64,000 bases of DNA from Agriotes lineatus (taxonomy: Eukaryota; Arthropoda; Insecta; Coleoptera; Elateridae). Under the pieces are notes generated by a model. It was not told where the DNA came from, made no database searches, and worked only from the letters and a program-made list of their open reading frames with translations. The position numbers and the translations under genes were made by a program. Shown piece after piece: positions 45,996-59,620 of this stretch (position 1 is its first letter; every line of letters starts with the position of its first letter). The DNA lies in the NCBI GenBank assembly GCA_940337035.1, contig OW679202.1, positions 15,812,708 to 15,876,707 of the forward strand, written 5' to 3'.

Positions 45996-46913
45996 TACTA
46001 GCTGTTCCCCCCGACTTCGTTCTCGCGAGGTTCGTTATTTGTGTATTAAATAATGACTAATTATTTTCTGTCATACCATACCATCCCATCCTATCCCCGT
46101 CCCTTTCTCCGTCCCCGTCTCCGTACCGACCCATCCCGTCCCCTCCCCTTCCATCCTAACCCTTCCCTTCCCTTTCCGTCCCGTCCCGTTCCGTCCCACC
46201 CCGTCCCGTCTTGTCCCTTCTCGTCCCGTCCCTTCTCTTCCCGTCCCGTCCCGTCCAGTCCCGTTTCTTCCCGTCCTGTCCCGTCCCCTACCCTTGCATC
46301 CCATCTCTTCCCTTCCCTTTCCGCCCCGTCCCGCTCCGTCCCGTCCCGTACAGTCCTGTCCCGTCCCGTTCCGACCCGTCCCGTCACATCCCGTCCCTTC
46401 CCATCCAGACCCGTCATGTTCAATCCAGTCCCGTCCCGTCCCGTCCCGTCCCGTCCCGTCCCGTCCCGTCCTGTCCCGTTCTGTCCCTTCCCTTATGTCA
46501 TGTCCTTTGTCGTGGACTTGAAAATAAATGCCATTTTCGTAATCAACGTCCCAAAAAACCTCAATAACGACACCCATATCGTATTTTAGGCTTATTTACC
46601 CCATTTCACACCCTAAGGGGTTGATTTTCGGAGAATCACGAAATACGTGTTTGCTTATTTGTTTTTATGAGTACTCCTACGAAGTTTCAAGTCGAAATGT
46701 CTATTTAATATTATTTCTCCATACAAAATTGGAATCCCCATTTTACCCCTTTAGGGGATGAATTTCAAAATATCCTTCCTTATTCCTTGTATACATCATA
46801 ACAGGAACCTTTGTGCAAAATTTCAGCTTTCTAGGTCCAAGGGTTTGGGCTGGGCGTTGATGAGTGAGTGAGTGAGTGGGTGAGTCAGGACTTTCAGTTT
46901 TATATATATAGAT
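45996..46913 (+). mobile_element. LINE 3'-end-like fragment with an embedded satellite
   Basis: It begins TACTAGCTGTTCCCCCCGAC with a TTCGTTCTCGCGAGG follow-on, and ends with GGGCTGGGCGTTGATGAGTG, GTGAGTCAGGACTTTCAG and a TATATATATAGAT tail. This start, the CACCCTAAGGGGTTGA block and the TATATAGAT end are common in 3' ends of insect RTE-type LINEs; the clade is from memory. Confidence 0.55.
46080..46495 (+). repeat. CCCGT-type pentanucleotide array
   Basis: About 415 bases of TCCCG/CCCGT repeats with many variants, strongly pyrimidine-biased on the + strand. Long frames in both strands here are low-complexity artefacts. Confidence 0.92.
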
Positions 46914-47156
46914 ATAATATATATATATAACTTTGAGTTACAAATATTAGCAAAAATGTTGCCAAGAAAAATTAGTGTGCTATGTATCACAACAAATGAA
47001 AAATGGGTCGATAATTTATAAACACGTTTAAGTTATTCACCTAGTTAAGAGCTCGATAGTTGAATGTTGGGTTGTAAAACAGATAACTAGGTATCAGATA
47101 AGGAAACTGAGGAATTCAAAAATATTGTGAATGACCATTTTATAATTTATTAGTGA

Positions 47157-47364
47157 ATCACCCGAGCTACGCTTCGCTTCGCTAATTACACGATTTAATT
47201 AAATAAAATATATTTTTTTTTAAATAAAAACCGGCCTGCAATCTAAGTCTAAAAATTTGCAAAATTTTAAGCTATCATACAATTTAATCGGTCCAGTATC
47301 TTCGGAGGAGATAGCGAACACACATACATACAAAGAAAGAAACCACCGATTTTATGGTATAGAT
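47157..47364 (+). mobile_element. second LINE 3'-end-like fragment
   Basis: It starts ATCACCCGAGCTACGCTTCG and ends with AATCGGTCCAGTATCTTCGG, a CATACATACA run and TATGGTATAGAT, a layout similar to the fragment at 45996. Confidence 0.5.
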
Positions 47365-50300
47365 GTTTTAATTTGTTTTTACTCTTTACATCATTTGATA
47401 TGAAAAATCCAGGCTTCTAACTAGTGAAACACTAGAGAGCACTGTTTTCGCATGTACTAATATACATGTATAAGGTGATTCAGTAGCGCAATGCTGTATT
47501 TCGAAATCAGGTTTTGGAAATGCTTCGTTAGGGAGATGTTATCCCTTGAAGTTGGTTTGATTATAGAAAAACAACTAATTACGCTGTAAAAACGAAATTT
47601 AGAAAATGGCAACTACTAATAAAATTTAATATTTTAATCGCCATTCACAATGAAACGCTCGGGGTTGATAATTGTGGGGATAACGACTCTACATTGTTTA
47701 ATATTTTAGATATTGCCAAATTTTAAGTATAATATCTGTTGCTTTTAATTGTTAAATTAGAATAGAAGCTGACCCAACAATATTTTCAATTTAAAAATAC
47801 CCATTCTAGAATGTGCATAACTTTACAAGTAAAGGTTTCGAAAATAACTTGTTTAGAGTAAAACTAAATTTAAAGTAAGATAGATCGAATGTTTGGCCGC
47901 TAATGAAAATTTAGTCAACATTTATTAAGCAGCTGTTTTTTTATAAATGCGTATCGTTGTAAAAATATAAACTAATTTTATAATAGAACTAACGGCTGTA
48001 GTTGCCAACCCTACACTATAATATAATAGAAGTGGGAAGACAGCTATTTTGTAATAACATTTCCAGTCGAAATAGATGGTCACAAGCGATCTTAAACAAT
48101 TGATAATTCAAAAAATAATCACATACTGCAATTACACGAGACTAATATAAATCACAGTCCTATTTATAATAATAACTAACAAATACAATAAAATAGTTAA
48201 ATGATGTACAAAATGTAAAGAAGTAAACTACAGAAAGCTTCTTTTTATTTTATACAATTGTTACACAAACTGTCAAATGGAAAATTTGTAGCGCGAAACA
48301 AATTGTTTGGCTTCGTTTTGAACCAGCATATTTTACGTCCAATAAACGTACACGGTATGTAGAATTAGCGGACACCAAGTTCTTTATGTTAGTTACAGAA
48401 ATAATAGATGCAAAAAATCGGAACTTGGAAAAGTTCCTCGTCTACTTTTACATTGGACATAAGAAACCACAAGTAAATCTACCATTTTTAACACCAACCG
48501 GTTCCTATAGTTTTAGCTAATATCAATGATAACATATTATTTGTAGATTCATAATTTAAGTTACTATGATACTAAACTAGATAGTGACACTGGAGCTCAC
48601 CTTTTACTTTTTTTGTTAAGGTGCAACTCCCCAAACAGGACAAGTCTAGTGTTGATTCGTGCCTCATAATAATAAAATTTTACAACATGCACACTGCGTT
48701 TAAACAAAAACTGCAACTGCCAATTACAATAATTTTCTTATTAATTTAGTTATATAAACGCTTTATTTCATTTCTAATAATATACTGCTAACGTAAAATC
48801 CAGATTAACCAGATCTCACTATTATAGAGAGTAGGGAATATATTAAAAATTCTATGAATTTTACAATATAATTACTTATTCGATAAATATTGTTCAAAAC
48901 GAGAATTACTACAGTGGTGTGGTGATTGATTAAAACAACGTGATACAAGAGCAACTTCTTGTAGCTTAACATAAGCCATGTACTTTGTGAACAGATTGGT
49001 TCTGGTCACACTCAAATTGTCCATACTATTCCAAAATTGAGTTTTTCAGTAGTTGACTGTCTTTTTTGCAAAATTACTTTGGATTTTGGAAGTACAAAGT
49101 AGAAAAAAAATTAATAAAATAGCAGTGTTTCTATTTATAAAAATCATTTTACCGATTTTAGGTCTCTATGTATAAGTTTAATAAATAAGTACGTTTTTTA
49201 AGAGTACAGAAATTTTATCAATAATTGTTTGTACAAAATATAGTCAGTTCTACTAAACACTATTGACAGAAGTGAATGTATGCATGTCTCTGCTCTGCGA
49301 ATACTTTTATAACTGATCGCAATTAGTTCTAAGCAAATATGTTTCTTAACAATACAATTTCCATAATAAAAAATGTAATTAAAGAAATTTAATACCGAGT
49401 TCTCGTAGCAGCAGATTTATATCCGTAGTTCATCATTTTACACATAGAAAGTTGACCTTAAAAATCAGATCAAGCTATGCTCGGCTTGTCAGTAGCCAAA
49501 TGGAAAGGACACGCAACAGAAATAATAAACTTCTTCATAGTTGATAAGAAACAGTAGTGGCCTTATATATTTGATTTTGGTAAATTTGTTCCGATTACAA
49601 TCACCGATTTTGGCAAAGTAAATAAGATTATTTTAAAATGAAAATCCCATTTAACTCGGCACAATATTGCAAAGTTAGAAATGATGGGGCCAATTAAATT
49701 CACAAAATTAACTAAGAAAACACATATTTCTCGTTTCCCTAAGAACGGATTCAGAGTTGATAAGGGTTTAAATAACCATGGGGATTGCAAAGAAACGTGA
49801 AAATCAGAACAAGTGTCTTTAAAACAGTTTTAGATGACGGTAGTATTCGGAGACAAATCGTAGGCAGGTGGCAAGATTGCACTTGCAGAAATAAGTAACA
49901 ATAATTGGATGCACCCGCAAGAATTACTGCAGCCGGACGAACATGCGCATTAAGTTGAGAAATTGTGGTTTAGAAAAGCGGCTGTGTATTTTGCAGCTTA
50001 ATGGGCATATTTGATGTATTACGAATGCTCAACTTTAAAAGGAGTTGCGAGCTCACAAGCGATAACATGACGAAGTTACTCACTTTTCAGTGTGCGATCG
50101 AAAGAGCGTATTTTTAAATTCGTTGTTCTCCACCCGCAAGATTCTGGCAAAACTAAAGAATTTACGAATAAAATTTGGACACAGATGCACAGACCATTTA
50201 TTTTTAAATCTACCCGCGGGCAATCTCGGTACTCCAACAATATATTTTTGACTGTCGAAACAACAAATTCAAAATTTCAGAAAAATTGTAATAATAATAT

Positions 50301-52900
50301 TCACCAGTTTTTTTTTAGTAAAACTACTTAAAATTATTATTACTGTAATTGGCAATGCATATTAGATGTTATGAAATCGAAACGATACATTTTAATAAAA
50401 ATAGCATTTAGTTAAAATAGCCCGCAGAGTGTACAGTATGAGATCAAAGTCACGTACAACAGCATTTTATTGTTGCTAACGGAAAACACCAAAATTTGCG
50501 TGTCAAATCAATTATTTTAAATTTACCACTAGGCAGCGACGCACTGGCGTACCAATAAGGCAAGAAATGTGGCAAGAGAATAAAAAAATTAACCTCAAAC
50601 ACGATTAAAAAAATCTTGTAGTCAAGGAGTTTTCCACTCTTGCGTCACTTGTTCCTAATAGTAATAAATATAAATGTTGGCTTACTTGTTTCCTATGTAA
50701 CTATTTGTATTTGAATCTGAAACTATAATGTGAATTTTCGATTTATATCATATTCTACTATTGGGACATTTTCATATTAGGGAGTTTCGATTTTTTTTAT
50801 AGAAAATAACACAAACAGGTTGTTATTATTAAAGCATTTTGGAATTTACTGATATCAAAATTTCGCTTTGTGACTAATATTGGCATGACAATTGATGCTC
50901 GATATATTAATAAGTACTACTATCATCAGTATTGTTATAGCTTTTATATTGAAATGTGAATCAAGTTCGGTTCTGCACGATATTAAATAGACACCAAATG
51001 TTTAAAATTTGGATAATTTGTAACATTCAAAAATACCCAGTCTATAATAACCTACACAGCGAGCGAGTATATTTAGTGCTCAAAAACAATTAGTAATTGT
51101 TTCGACATCGTTTAACTGGAAGTTCTATCTATTAATCTTATGTTTTTAGAAATTTTCAGATCTATGTGCTAAACCCCCTTACGTGTTCTTACGCAATTCT
51201 TATCTGTTATAATACAACTTTACAATTTCATTCTTGCAAATGTTTAGAAAAAAATGCAATTATTACGCACAAACGTCTCGTTTGCTCTATGGTTACATTT
51301 CTGCAATTTAACAATTTCTTGGGCACTGCATAAAGCACAAACACATGCAAATTGTTAATAAACCATATTTTATTGATCTACGAAAAGCATATAAATACTG
51401 AATAATCTACTGATTTTCATCGACAAATCATAGTTAAAACGATTTATGAGGTCGTAGAGCAGAAGTAATACTCTAAAAATTATACTGCAGTTTGTATTGG
51501 TGCAAATAATCTTTGAAGCTTAATTTATATGGCCAAAATTTAGATCTGCATGATTTCACGCCCAACTACAGCTGCGGAACACATATTTGTCAGTTTTTCA
51601 AGATGCAGTAAATAGACTGCCGGAAATAATAACGTTTATTTTAATAACGGGGCTAGGTCAGGGTTATAATATATTAAGCTAGATTTGAAAAAGCGTTTTT
51701 CGTACAGAACTAATTGATGCTTGCCGAATTCCGAGCAGTTTTTTTTTTTGGTTATAAGTTTTAACATTTCGCTACACCATAGCACGTGCAAATTTACTGC
51801 AGCTCTCCACATTTAATTAAAAAATAAATATTATGTCCAATAAATGCAACCGCGAAAATTCAAAATGGCTGTAAAGGTTAACTGAAGAAAAAAACCCAAA
51901 AATTACCACTGCCCAAGACAACGTACCTTCTAAGGGCACGTGTAAGTCCACGGTGAAAAGCAGGCACTAAACTGAAAAGTTAGCTGGAGACAATTAAACT
52001 TTAAGCATGTCGGGGTCTCTTTGAAAAAAATTGGCTGGGTCCCGCCTTCTGGGCGAGTGGATGCTCAAAAATACCCAGAATCATTCGTGTATTTTCGATT
52101 GTTTCCGTAATCAATTTGAAAATAAAATGATATTCACCGGAAGTACTGCCGACATAGTGCGTTTAATAAAATTCTGCAGAACCTGCTACTTTTTGATGCC
52201 AAATTATGAGCATTCCGATGGACGTATTTATAAACATCAGAAAGTTTAATATATCGTCGAAAGTAAAATAAAAGTTGAATTATAGTTCAAGGGGGAGTTG
52301 TATCACAGAGAATGCGACAGTAAATGTTCGTTTCTCAGTAGAGGGGGGAAACTCCCGAGAGAAGTTGGGCCCGAATCGACTACAAACCCACTAGCTGGTT
52401 GCATTGTTCGAATGCTGCAGTTCTTAATCGATTCTTGGTTGATTTTTGAAAAGTTTCTAATTTTTTATTACTTAAACATCTTCTGCCTTGTATAATTTAA
52501 TTTAAGTAGATCTATTAGCAATTTCAAATTTTAACGAGTTAATATGTATTTTTAGTAGGTAGTTCGTCGTAAAAAGCAGCTAATTTAAAATTAATGATGT
52601 CTAATGCATTTTACACGTCTTGCATTCAGTTTAATTGTTATAAGAATTTTTGCCTGTGAAGTTGTCAAACTTGAAACCCAAATCTGCAATAGGTACATTG
52701 TTGTAATTCATAATCATTCAATTATATATTTTTAAACACCATACACGAACTTACACATATTTTCTTCACAAGCAAAAATAGTTGTATGTAGTTTATAAAA
52801 AACATCATGTACCTACTACTGCGGGCAAAAAATTTCACACGGTGTTTTGCCTTGTGTATGTACCTATTGTTTTATCGAGTGGATTAGTCACTCAATTGAC
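47365..52900. other. AT-rich stretch, no gene seen
   Basis: Several frames of 60-80 codons exist on both strands but none has a recognisable domain, codon bias or splice context. It may be filamin intron. Confidence 0.45.
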
Positions 52901-52921
52901 ATACTATCTGCAAAACTTAAA

Positions 52922-53073
52922 ATGCCGAATCATGTTCTAAGCGAAGCCGAAAAAGGATTTGCTATCGTAAAACTAGAAGAGAGATGGCCACTGCAACGTG
53001 TGGCCGATGGAGTTGGTTCAGGAAGAAGCACCATTCCTCAACATAACCTGAATAAGCTAGTATTACGACAATA
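52922..53073 (+). pseudogene. Tc1/mariner-like transposase N-terminal fragment
   Basis: The frame MPNHVLSEAEKGFAIVKLEE to WPLQRVADGVGSGRSTI resembles the first helix-turn-helix of Tc1-type transposases. It ends at 53073 with no DDE catalytic region, so it is a short relic. Other HTH-bearing transposases are possible. Confidence 0.45.
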
Positions 53074-53074
53074 A

Positions 53075-55358
53075 TCCCAAAATGTGAAAAATTATAAGTG
53101 GTCAGATATACACTAAGCCACTGTGGTTAAAACCAATTAACTAGGTTAAGTATCTTGGGAACTTTTTAGCGGGGATAGTACTAGGAAACATTTTCTTATT
53201 ATGGTATACAGGATGAAAACACTTTATTTGCCAGCTGTTACTTTAGTTGTATATTTAAGAACTGTAATACTTTCACATTCTAATTAAAAATGTGCACGAG
53301 TATAAACAATGTTTATATCAAATTGACATCACGTTCCACATACAACAGTTTGAAACTACAGATAAATTGGCGTTTGGAAAATTTTATTTTAACCGATATA
53401 AGACAACTACTTCAAATATAGCTTAAGTTTAATTGTTACATTTGCATGTCAGTAATGTCAATATATAACTACAGTTTAGAATTTTATCCTCATTCAATAT
53501 TAGATTCGATTTTCACTGCAAATCAACATTAAGTGGCCATTCCAAGTGTTGCATCACCCTGTATTTGTACAGGCAACAGATGTTAAATAAAAAACAAATA
53601 CTATGTTTAATAATTAATATTTTAGATGTAAACTATTATGATGTTTTCAAAAAGGTACTTACTTTTTAGAGTAAAGTTAATTATGTTCAAATTTTCAAAT
53701 TCTCAATAACACTTTACAGTCGCCAATCGCACATTCACAGTAGTTATAAGGTATGTAAATACTACACGTTTCGAAATATTTTCGTGTTCACGTATTGTTT
53801 AAGGTGATGCGATACCCTACAACTTTACGGAAGTAAATAATAGTGTTTCTCTCTAAAAGAAAAATTTACCGTCGATTGTAAACACTCGAATTATTCATTA
53901 TGGCTGTACATCGATTGCTTATAAATATGGACTCATTAAATGTATAGAATAAAAGAGTTTTATACGTAATTTCACGTTTATTCTATGTCTTAACTGACGT
54001 AGTCTGTCGATTAAAGTGATTTCTTAGATATCTAAATATTTTCACTTAAAAACTTATTTTTGTCGCAAGTATGCTATCTTTATAATTCGTAACCTTTTAA
54101 AAGAAATGTTTTAAGAAAATTGTATTTTTAAATCAAAAATAAGAAACGTCGTAAATTTGTTCAAATGTATCTTTTTATCAAACTCTGGACAGAATATCAA
54201 AAATATTTATATCGAAAAAAACGTTTGTGGTACCTATATTTAAAGCTGTAAACTCGGATAGTAGCCAACAAAGTAGATTTTGACCTAATTCAGCTAGAAA
54301 TTAATTTTAGCGCAGTATTTCGGCACATAAAAATTATAAACCGATCTAATTTTAACATAATCGCAGTATATTAACTATATTTATTGATATTTAATATTAA
54401 CTAACCGTATATTATACAAACTTCCGTCAAAACAAAATTGTTGGGCGCGGTATTTCAGCTTTAAAATATCAATCACAGCTGCTTGAAGCAATGAATGAAT
54501 TTTATTCAGAACAGGGCATCGCATTTCTTGGCCGATTTGGAACATCTCGAAATATTTTAGTTTTGAAAGGATTCCAACTTTTCTTCAAACTACGATACGT
54601 AGGTAAAGCTAGATTGGATTTGATATTTTGTCTCCCCTTTTCCTAGGCACTAACTTTGTCATTCAGGACAAAAATATCTAAGTAGGTACTTGTAACTATT
54701 TTTAGACCAGCAAGCGAATGTACTCTGCAAAATATTCAGCTGCAGTAATTTTACCAATAATTTCTAAAAAAGTGTTGGATTTTAATATTTCGTTTTAAGT
54801 AATTCTGTTTAATTCACACTTCTGTATAAGATAAAGTTTACATTATTCAAAATGCTGGAAATAAATTGAGGCATTGCTCTTGGAATATAACCAAAGTGAA
54901 TAACTAATTGTTTCTTACACATAGAAAACTCTTACTTTTAAATTACAAAAGAGTGACATCTACAAAAATGTCGATGTTTTATTATTGCAAAAGTACAATC
55001 AACTAAAGGATGGTACTTGTTTATGAATAGCAATTAATGGTTGCTTGGTATTTCAAAAACTTTAAATAAGTGTTTGGTTGCCATCTATTTGCAGTTAAAT
55101 ATGACTTTGTCACCAAAACACACCTATAGTACAACTGAAAACATGACGAGCTATTTAAATTCACTTCTAAAATGTTACAATAAATAAAAACCATAGTTTT
55201 AGGTTACTAAAAGCATATGGACGAAAATAATACCAGATAGATGGTGAAAAGCCGTATTAACTGTGATATACAGCGATTTTAACTTGAATTGAATACACCT
55301 CAATAACGTATGTATTTTTGGGAATGCTAAAAACGATTGTGAAATCAAATCCAACTTA
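53075..55358. other. AT-rich stretch, no gene seen
   Basis: Nothing could be supported. Confidence 0.45.
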
Positions 55359-56640
55359 TGATTGTCTGTATAAATGACCAAAATTCTTCGCCGTTTTCCG
55401 ATTTCCAGTCTCCATCTCTCTCTGTCTTCCCAAAGATCCTCTACAATCTCTCTCACTTTGATTTCTTTATCGATGCCTTCTCCCCAACTCTTTCTGGGTC
55501 TTCTCCTTCGCCGCCTACCTTGTGGTGTTCAATTCATTATTTGTTTGGATAATCGATGTTCGCCCATTCTCTGTACATGGCCGTACCATTTTAATTGGTT
55601 AAATTGTATGTCCTCAGTTATGGTGTGTTTACCAGTATTATTTCTCGTATTCTATCATTTATGACTCGATTCAAACTTGATTTACCGGCAGCTCGCCTCC
55701 AGAAGTCCATCTCCGTCCCTTGTAAATTTTGTATTAATTTTTCATTTAGGAACCATATTTCGCTACTATATGTGGTGATGCTTTTAATTATACTATTGTA
55801 GATTTTGTATTTGTTGTTTTTGGATATATCTATGTCCCATAATATATTGTTAAGTAGCGTGCTTGCTTTTTTCCTTGGTTATTTCTACCTTTAATCGCTT
55901 CATCCATTTTTCCATCGTTGGTGATTCACATGCCTAGATATTTGTATTTTTCTCATTGTTTTATCTCTTTCTCTTGTTTTCCTTCTAGGATCAAATTTCG
56001 TTGTTGTCCTCCAATGCACATATATTCCGTTTTAGCCAGGTTGACTTCCAGGCCCCAGTTTTTGTACTGCTTCACCAGCTTGCGTGTCACAAGCTCCCGG
56101 TCTTCATATTCTTGTGCGATCATCCGCAAAACTTAGCGTGTATAAAGTGGTATTTAATGAAATTCTCATACCTTTTCTGTTAATAATTCGGAGGACTTGT
56201 CCCATGTCTCTAACGTTATTGGTAATATGATATCTTTTGTTGTTCTTTGGTGTAGTGACTTTAATATTTTCTAACTTTCTGAACATCTGCTTCCCCCTAT
56301 ATAAGTGTTTAGTCTCGTGCTTTTCTTTTCCCAGCTTTCATTTTTCTTTTGCGTTATTCCTCTTCGGATTTTTGCTTTGGCTTCTTTATTTATATTCTGC
56401 TCTATGCTGATATGTGTTAGCACTACGATATTTTTGGTCCTTTTTTTAATCGTTAATAAGTTCTTCGTGTTCCTGATCCCACCAATATCGTTTACGTCTT
56501 TTGCTGATTTCATATTTTCCCAGAACGTTTTCCACCGCATCTTGGAGACATTTTTTAATATAGTTGGTCAGTACTATCAAAGTTATCTTGTGTTAATGTG
56601 TGAAATACACTGTATATATATTCAAGTCAGGAACTGATTT
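55359..56640 (-). pseudogene. RTE-like LINE remnant, RT C-terminal part
   Basis: On the - strand the linker after the endonuclease (KRYWWDQEHEELIND; ESWEKKSTRLNTYIGGSR) is followed, after a deletion of the RT fingers, by the palm motif YTLSFADDRTRI, then KYKNWGLEVNLAKTEYMC. The C-terminal tail reads EDLWEDRERWRLEIGKRRR. Stops and frameshifts are frequent. The + strand frames here are shadows. The RTE assignment is by general resemblance; a Jockey-group relative is possible. Confidence 0.7.
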
Positions 56641-57369
56641 GTATACGTTGTGCTTGCAGTAATGGATGACAAATTGCTACCGCCGTTTTAGCCTAAATCC
56701 AACAAAATACTTTCCAACAAACTGCATTATCTTCAAAAAACCTACTCCGTATCGCCACAACATGGAAGCACCCAGCTAATAAGAGTAATGGAATAATCAA
56801 GCCTCCTCCATCGTCGAAAAGATTCAGCTATGCAGCTGAACGGCTTAAGAGAAAGTTAAAAAAATCATCGGCACAGCGAAAGCACGTTCAATCACAACGC
56901 AAGGGCTAGAAACGCAATCAAAGCAATAAACCCTATTTCCGGGCCTTCTCAGTGTACTCGATGGACAATGGGCCATTGCAAGCCCAGAATGGTACGAGGT
57001 AGCTAGGGGTCATCAAGCTTATTCTCCTTGCATAAGAAAAACCTATTTAAGATCAGACCGCCTGGCGTCTCAACAATGCGTCTCGATACTCCCATTTGTT
57101 TACTTTAACCAAGTCGAGAACTTTTGGTCAGCTTCCATGGTCTATCTTTCGAGTCAGATTTCGCCCTTCGTGTATATAATTCGCCATATTCATGTTCTAC
57201 ATATTAAACGTATTTGTACATGTATGTACGTATGTGTTAGTATTATTGTATATTCGCAAATACATAAGATGAATGTTATATTGTCTACATCGATTATACT
57301 TTATTAAACTACAAGTAACCCCTCACCGATCCACATAACGTTTCCAAATTAAGTTATTTGCTTCCATAT
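56641..57369. other. block of mixed composition, unassigned
   Basis: Richer in GC at 56760-57120 than its surroundings, with no readable ORF. It could be part of an LTR or SINE; no ends could be defined. Confidence 0.3.
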
Positions 57370-57850
57370 TTTAAGATTCTTGACTTTTTCATTTCAGTCT
57401 CATATTACTTACGCTTTTAGATCTTCTTTTACGTTCTCGAACCATCTCTGTCTCGGTCTTCCTCTTTTTCTTGTTCCTTCTTGTATTTCTCTGGTCAGTA
57501 TACTTACTGGAATTTTTTCCTTCCCCATGCTCATTACGTGTCCCAGCTACCATAATCGCTGTGCTTTTATGCTTGTCTAAATGTTTGCTTCTTTATATAA
57601 TTTATTGATTTGTCCTTATTTTCCATCCATTTTTCGCTTTTTTATTATCAAAAATGTTTCGCAATATTTTTCCCTCCCATATATTCAGCTTCTCCCGGTC
57701 ACTTGCATTTAGCGTCTATGATTCACAGGCGTAGGTCATTGTCGGTTTAATTATTACTTTTCGCCTAACAACACTTGTATCAATTTTAACGTCCTTACAC
57801 TGCATACATACTCCCGATTTTTCGCCATGATCCTCCCGTACATTGTTAGA
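57370..57850 (-). pseudogene. LINE reverse transcriptase C-terminal piece
   Basis: The - strand reads KVIIKPTMTYACES, then TLNASDREKLNIWEGKILRN, and a basic tail with RNTRRNKKKRKTETEMV. These fit the region after the RT domain of RTE-like LINEs. It is probably the tail of the element at 59620-62160, separated by the block in between. Confidence 0.6.
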
Positions 57851-59620
57851 TCATCTTTAAGTCCGGTCGTCATTTTAAATTTTGGGCTCGATCCGGCCCT
57901 GCCTGTTCTCTGCTTTGAAGGCATTTTAGGCATTTGTACCTCGCAGTCCGTGTATCGGTTAAAATTAATTCAGATAGTCACGCTTTGTTAACAGAATTTC
58001 ATTTTTAAATTCACCCTTTGTTCTTTGTTGCCTGCAAGGCGGATGCAGATTATCTTTTCCCAGTATTTCGTTAGTTCGAGACATTTAACCTTCGAGTCCC
58101 GTGCGAATTGTCCAGTCAGCTGTCCTGCGATTCTGTTGAAATTTTCCGTTACCTTCCTTCGTCTTCGCATATGCAAGAGAAAGATGCATATGGCACGCGT
58201 TGGTAGCCGTTGGCTTTAGCCGCAATTTGAAATTCAGTCCCGACCCGATCTTGAAGCATACAGTACGTGTTCTAAGATCACACCTCCTGACGGCTTCGCG
58301 TAATGCAGCCGTTGGGGGTGGCTTTGTTCTCGTTTCCGTTTTCTGCGTTAATTTATGTGTTTCGTTATTGTTGGTGCCTTATGAAGGAGTCGTATGCTAT
58401 CGGTACGAGGGAATATCAGTTACAGCAGCCGTGGGAAATTGAAGTGAATCAAGTTTTAGTTAAAACGTGGTTGGAGTTCTTTACCGTCGGAGGATTGCGA
58501 GATCTTCTAAGTTGTCGCCATGGGCGGATTTGTTCACGGACTCCTAACCAGACCATCGTTAACTAAGCATGACGTGTGTCGTTCTCGCTGTCGAGGGCTT
58601 TGCCCATTACCGCTGTGTACGTCGTCTACCCGTCTCGAGGGGATTATGATTGCATTCTACCGACCCCGTTTGCTGTCGTTACCATCTTTAATATCAAGAC
58701 TGAGTTCCGCATTCCATCTACTCTGGGATTCCCCGTTCCCGTTGTCGTTCATTTCTTCACGCATCTTAAGGCAGGTGCTTGGAAGGCAAAACACCCTACC
58801 GCGCCGACCGTCGATTACAGCCAGCTGAACTCCTACAAGGTAAACCATGCTTGTATTTTATGAAACTGTCGTGTATAACCTAGTGTTCTTTTCGTCAACG
58901 TCTTATGTAATTATCGTGCCTACTACATAGTGTTCGTTTCGTCAAAAAGTGTTGAACATTCCGGCTTAATATTACTGCTATAGTTAGCATTGTTGTTCGT
59001 ATTGAAGTAACTTGTAACGTAAATTAGTAACTAACCCCTTTGATTATTTTTCTTGTAACTAGTCAAACATTTCATGTCTATTGTTACCTGCTTATTTTAT
59101 TTATTACTTGAATAGAGCTCATTGTTAAGTACTGATGTCTTTGATTTGTATTGACGATATTTTGTTTGTTGTTGTGTTCCTTTTCAGTTAGTTGTAAAGG
59201 AGTTTAGCAGCTGCTTCAGGAAGTTGTTTCGTCAAGGTAAGTCAGTGCCGTAGCGTGTTAGCCGAACCAAGCTTGCCGAGTTGTTAGTGGGAATTGAGCC
59301 CACACTTCTCCATTCAAGTGGGTTCGATTTAGTTAGTTAGAATGGAGTGGCGTCCTACATTTACCATCATTACACCCTTTTGTATCGATGTACAGCCCTA
59401 ACTCGAAGGTAGAAAAGAACCCGCCCTCCCGGTTGAGTGAGTCGAGCAACCCTTCGTGTTACCGTCATCTAACGGGGTTAGGGCCTTGTAGTTTCGATCG
59501 ATCTCCCGATTTTGTCGTTTTATCGTGTCGCGACTAACAAGTCCGGCTCTCGAGCGTATGATTTTGTTGTGCACGCTTGAGGGGTGGTTTGTTATGTCGT
59601 TGTGGCGTTTTTGTACGGTA
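57850..59620. other. GC-rich block of unknown origin splitting a LINE
   Basis: Composition changes sharply to CpG-containing, more GC-rich DNA. On the + strand a frame at 58573-58860 is open and ends at a GT-like site (TACAAG/GTAAAC); it includes GDYDCILPTPFAVVTIFNIK and KHPTAPTVDYSQLNSYK, which I do not recognise. On the - strand a 62-residue frame at 57988-58176 (MHMRRRRKVTENFNRIAGQL) looks gag-like in charge only. It may be an LTR-element piece. Borders are placed by where LINE protein similarity stops. Confidence 0.4.

Noticed and set aside
46053..46589. Overlapping long frames of Pro/Ser/Arg or Gly/Thr/Arg on both strands
   Set aside because: They are translations of the pentanucleotide array and have no gene-like features.
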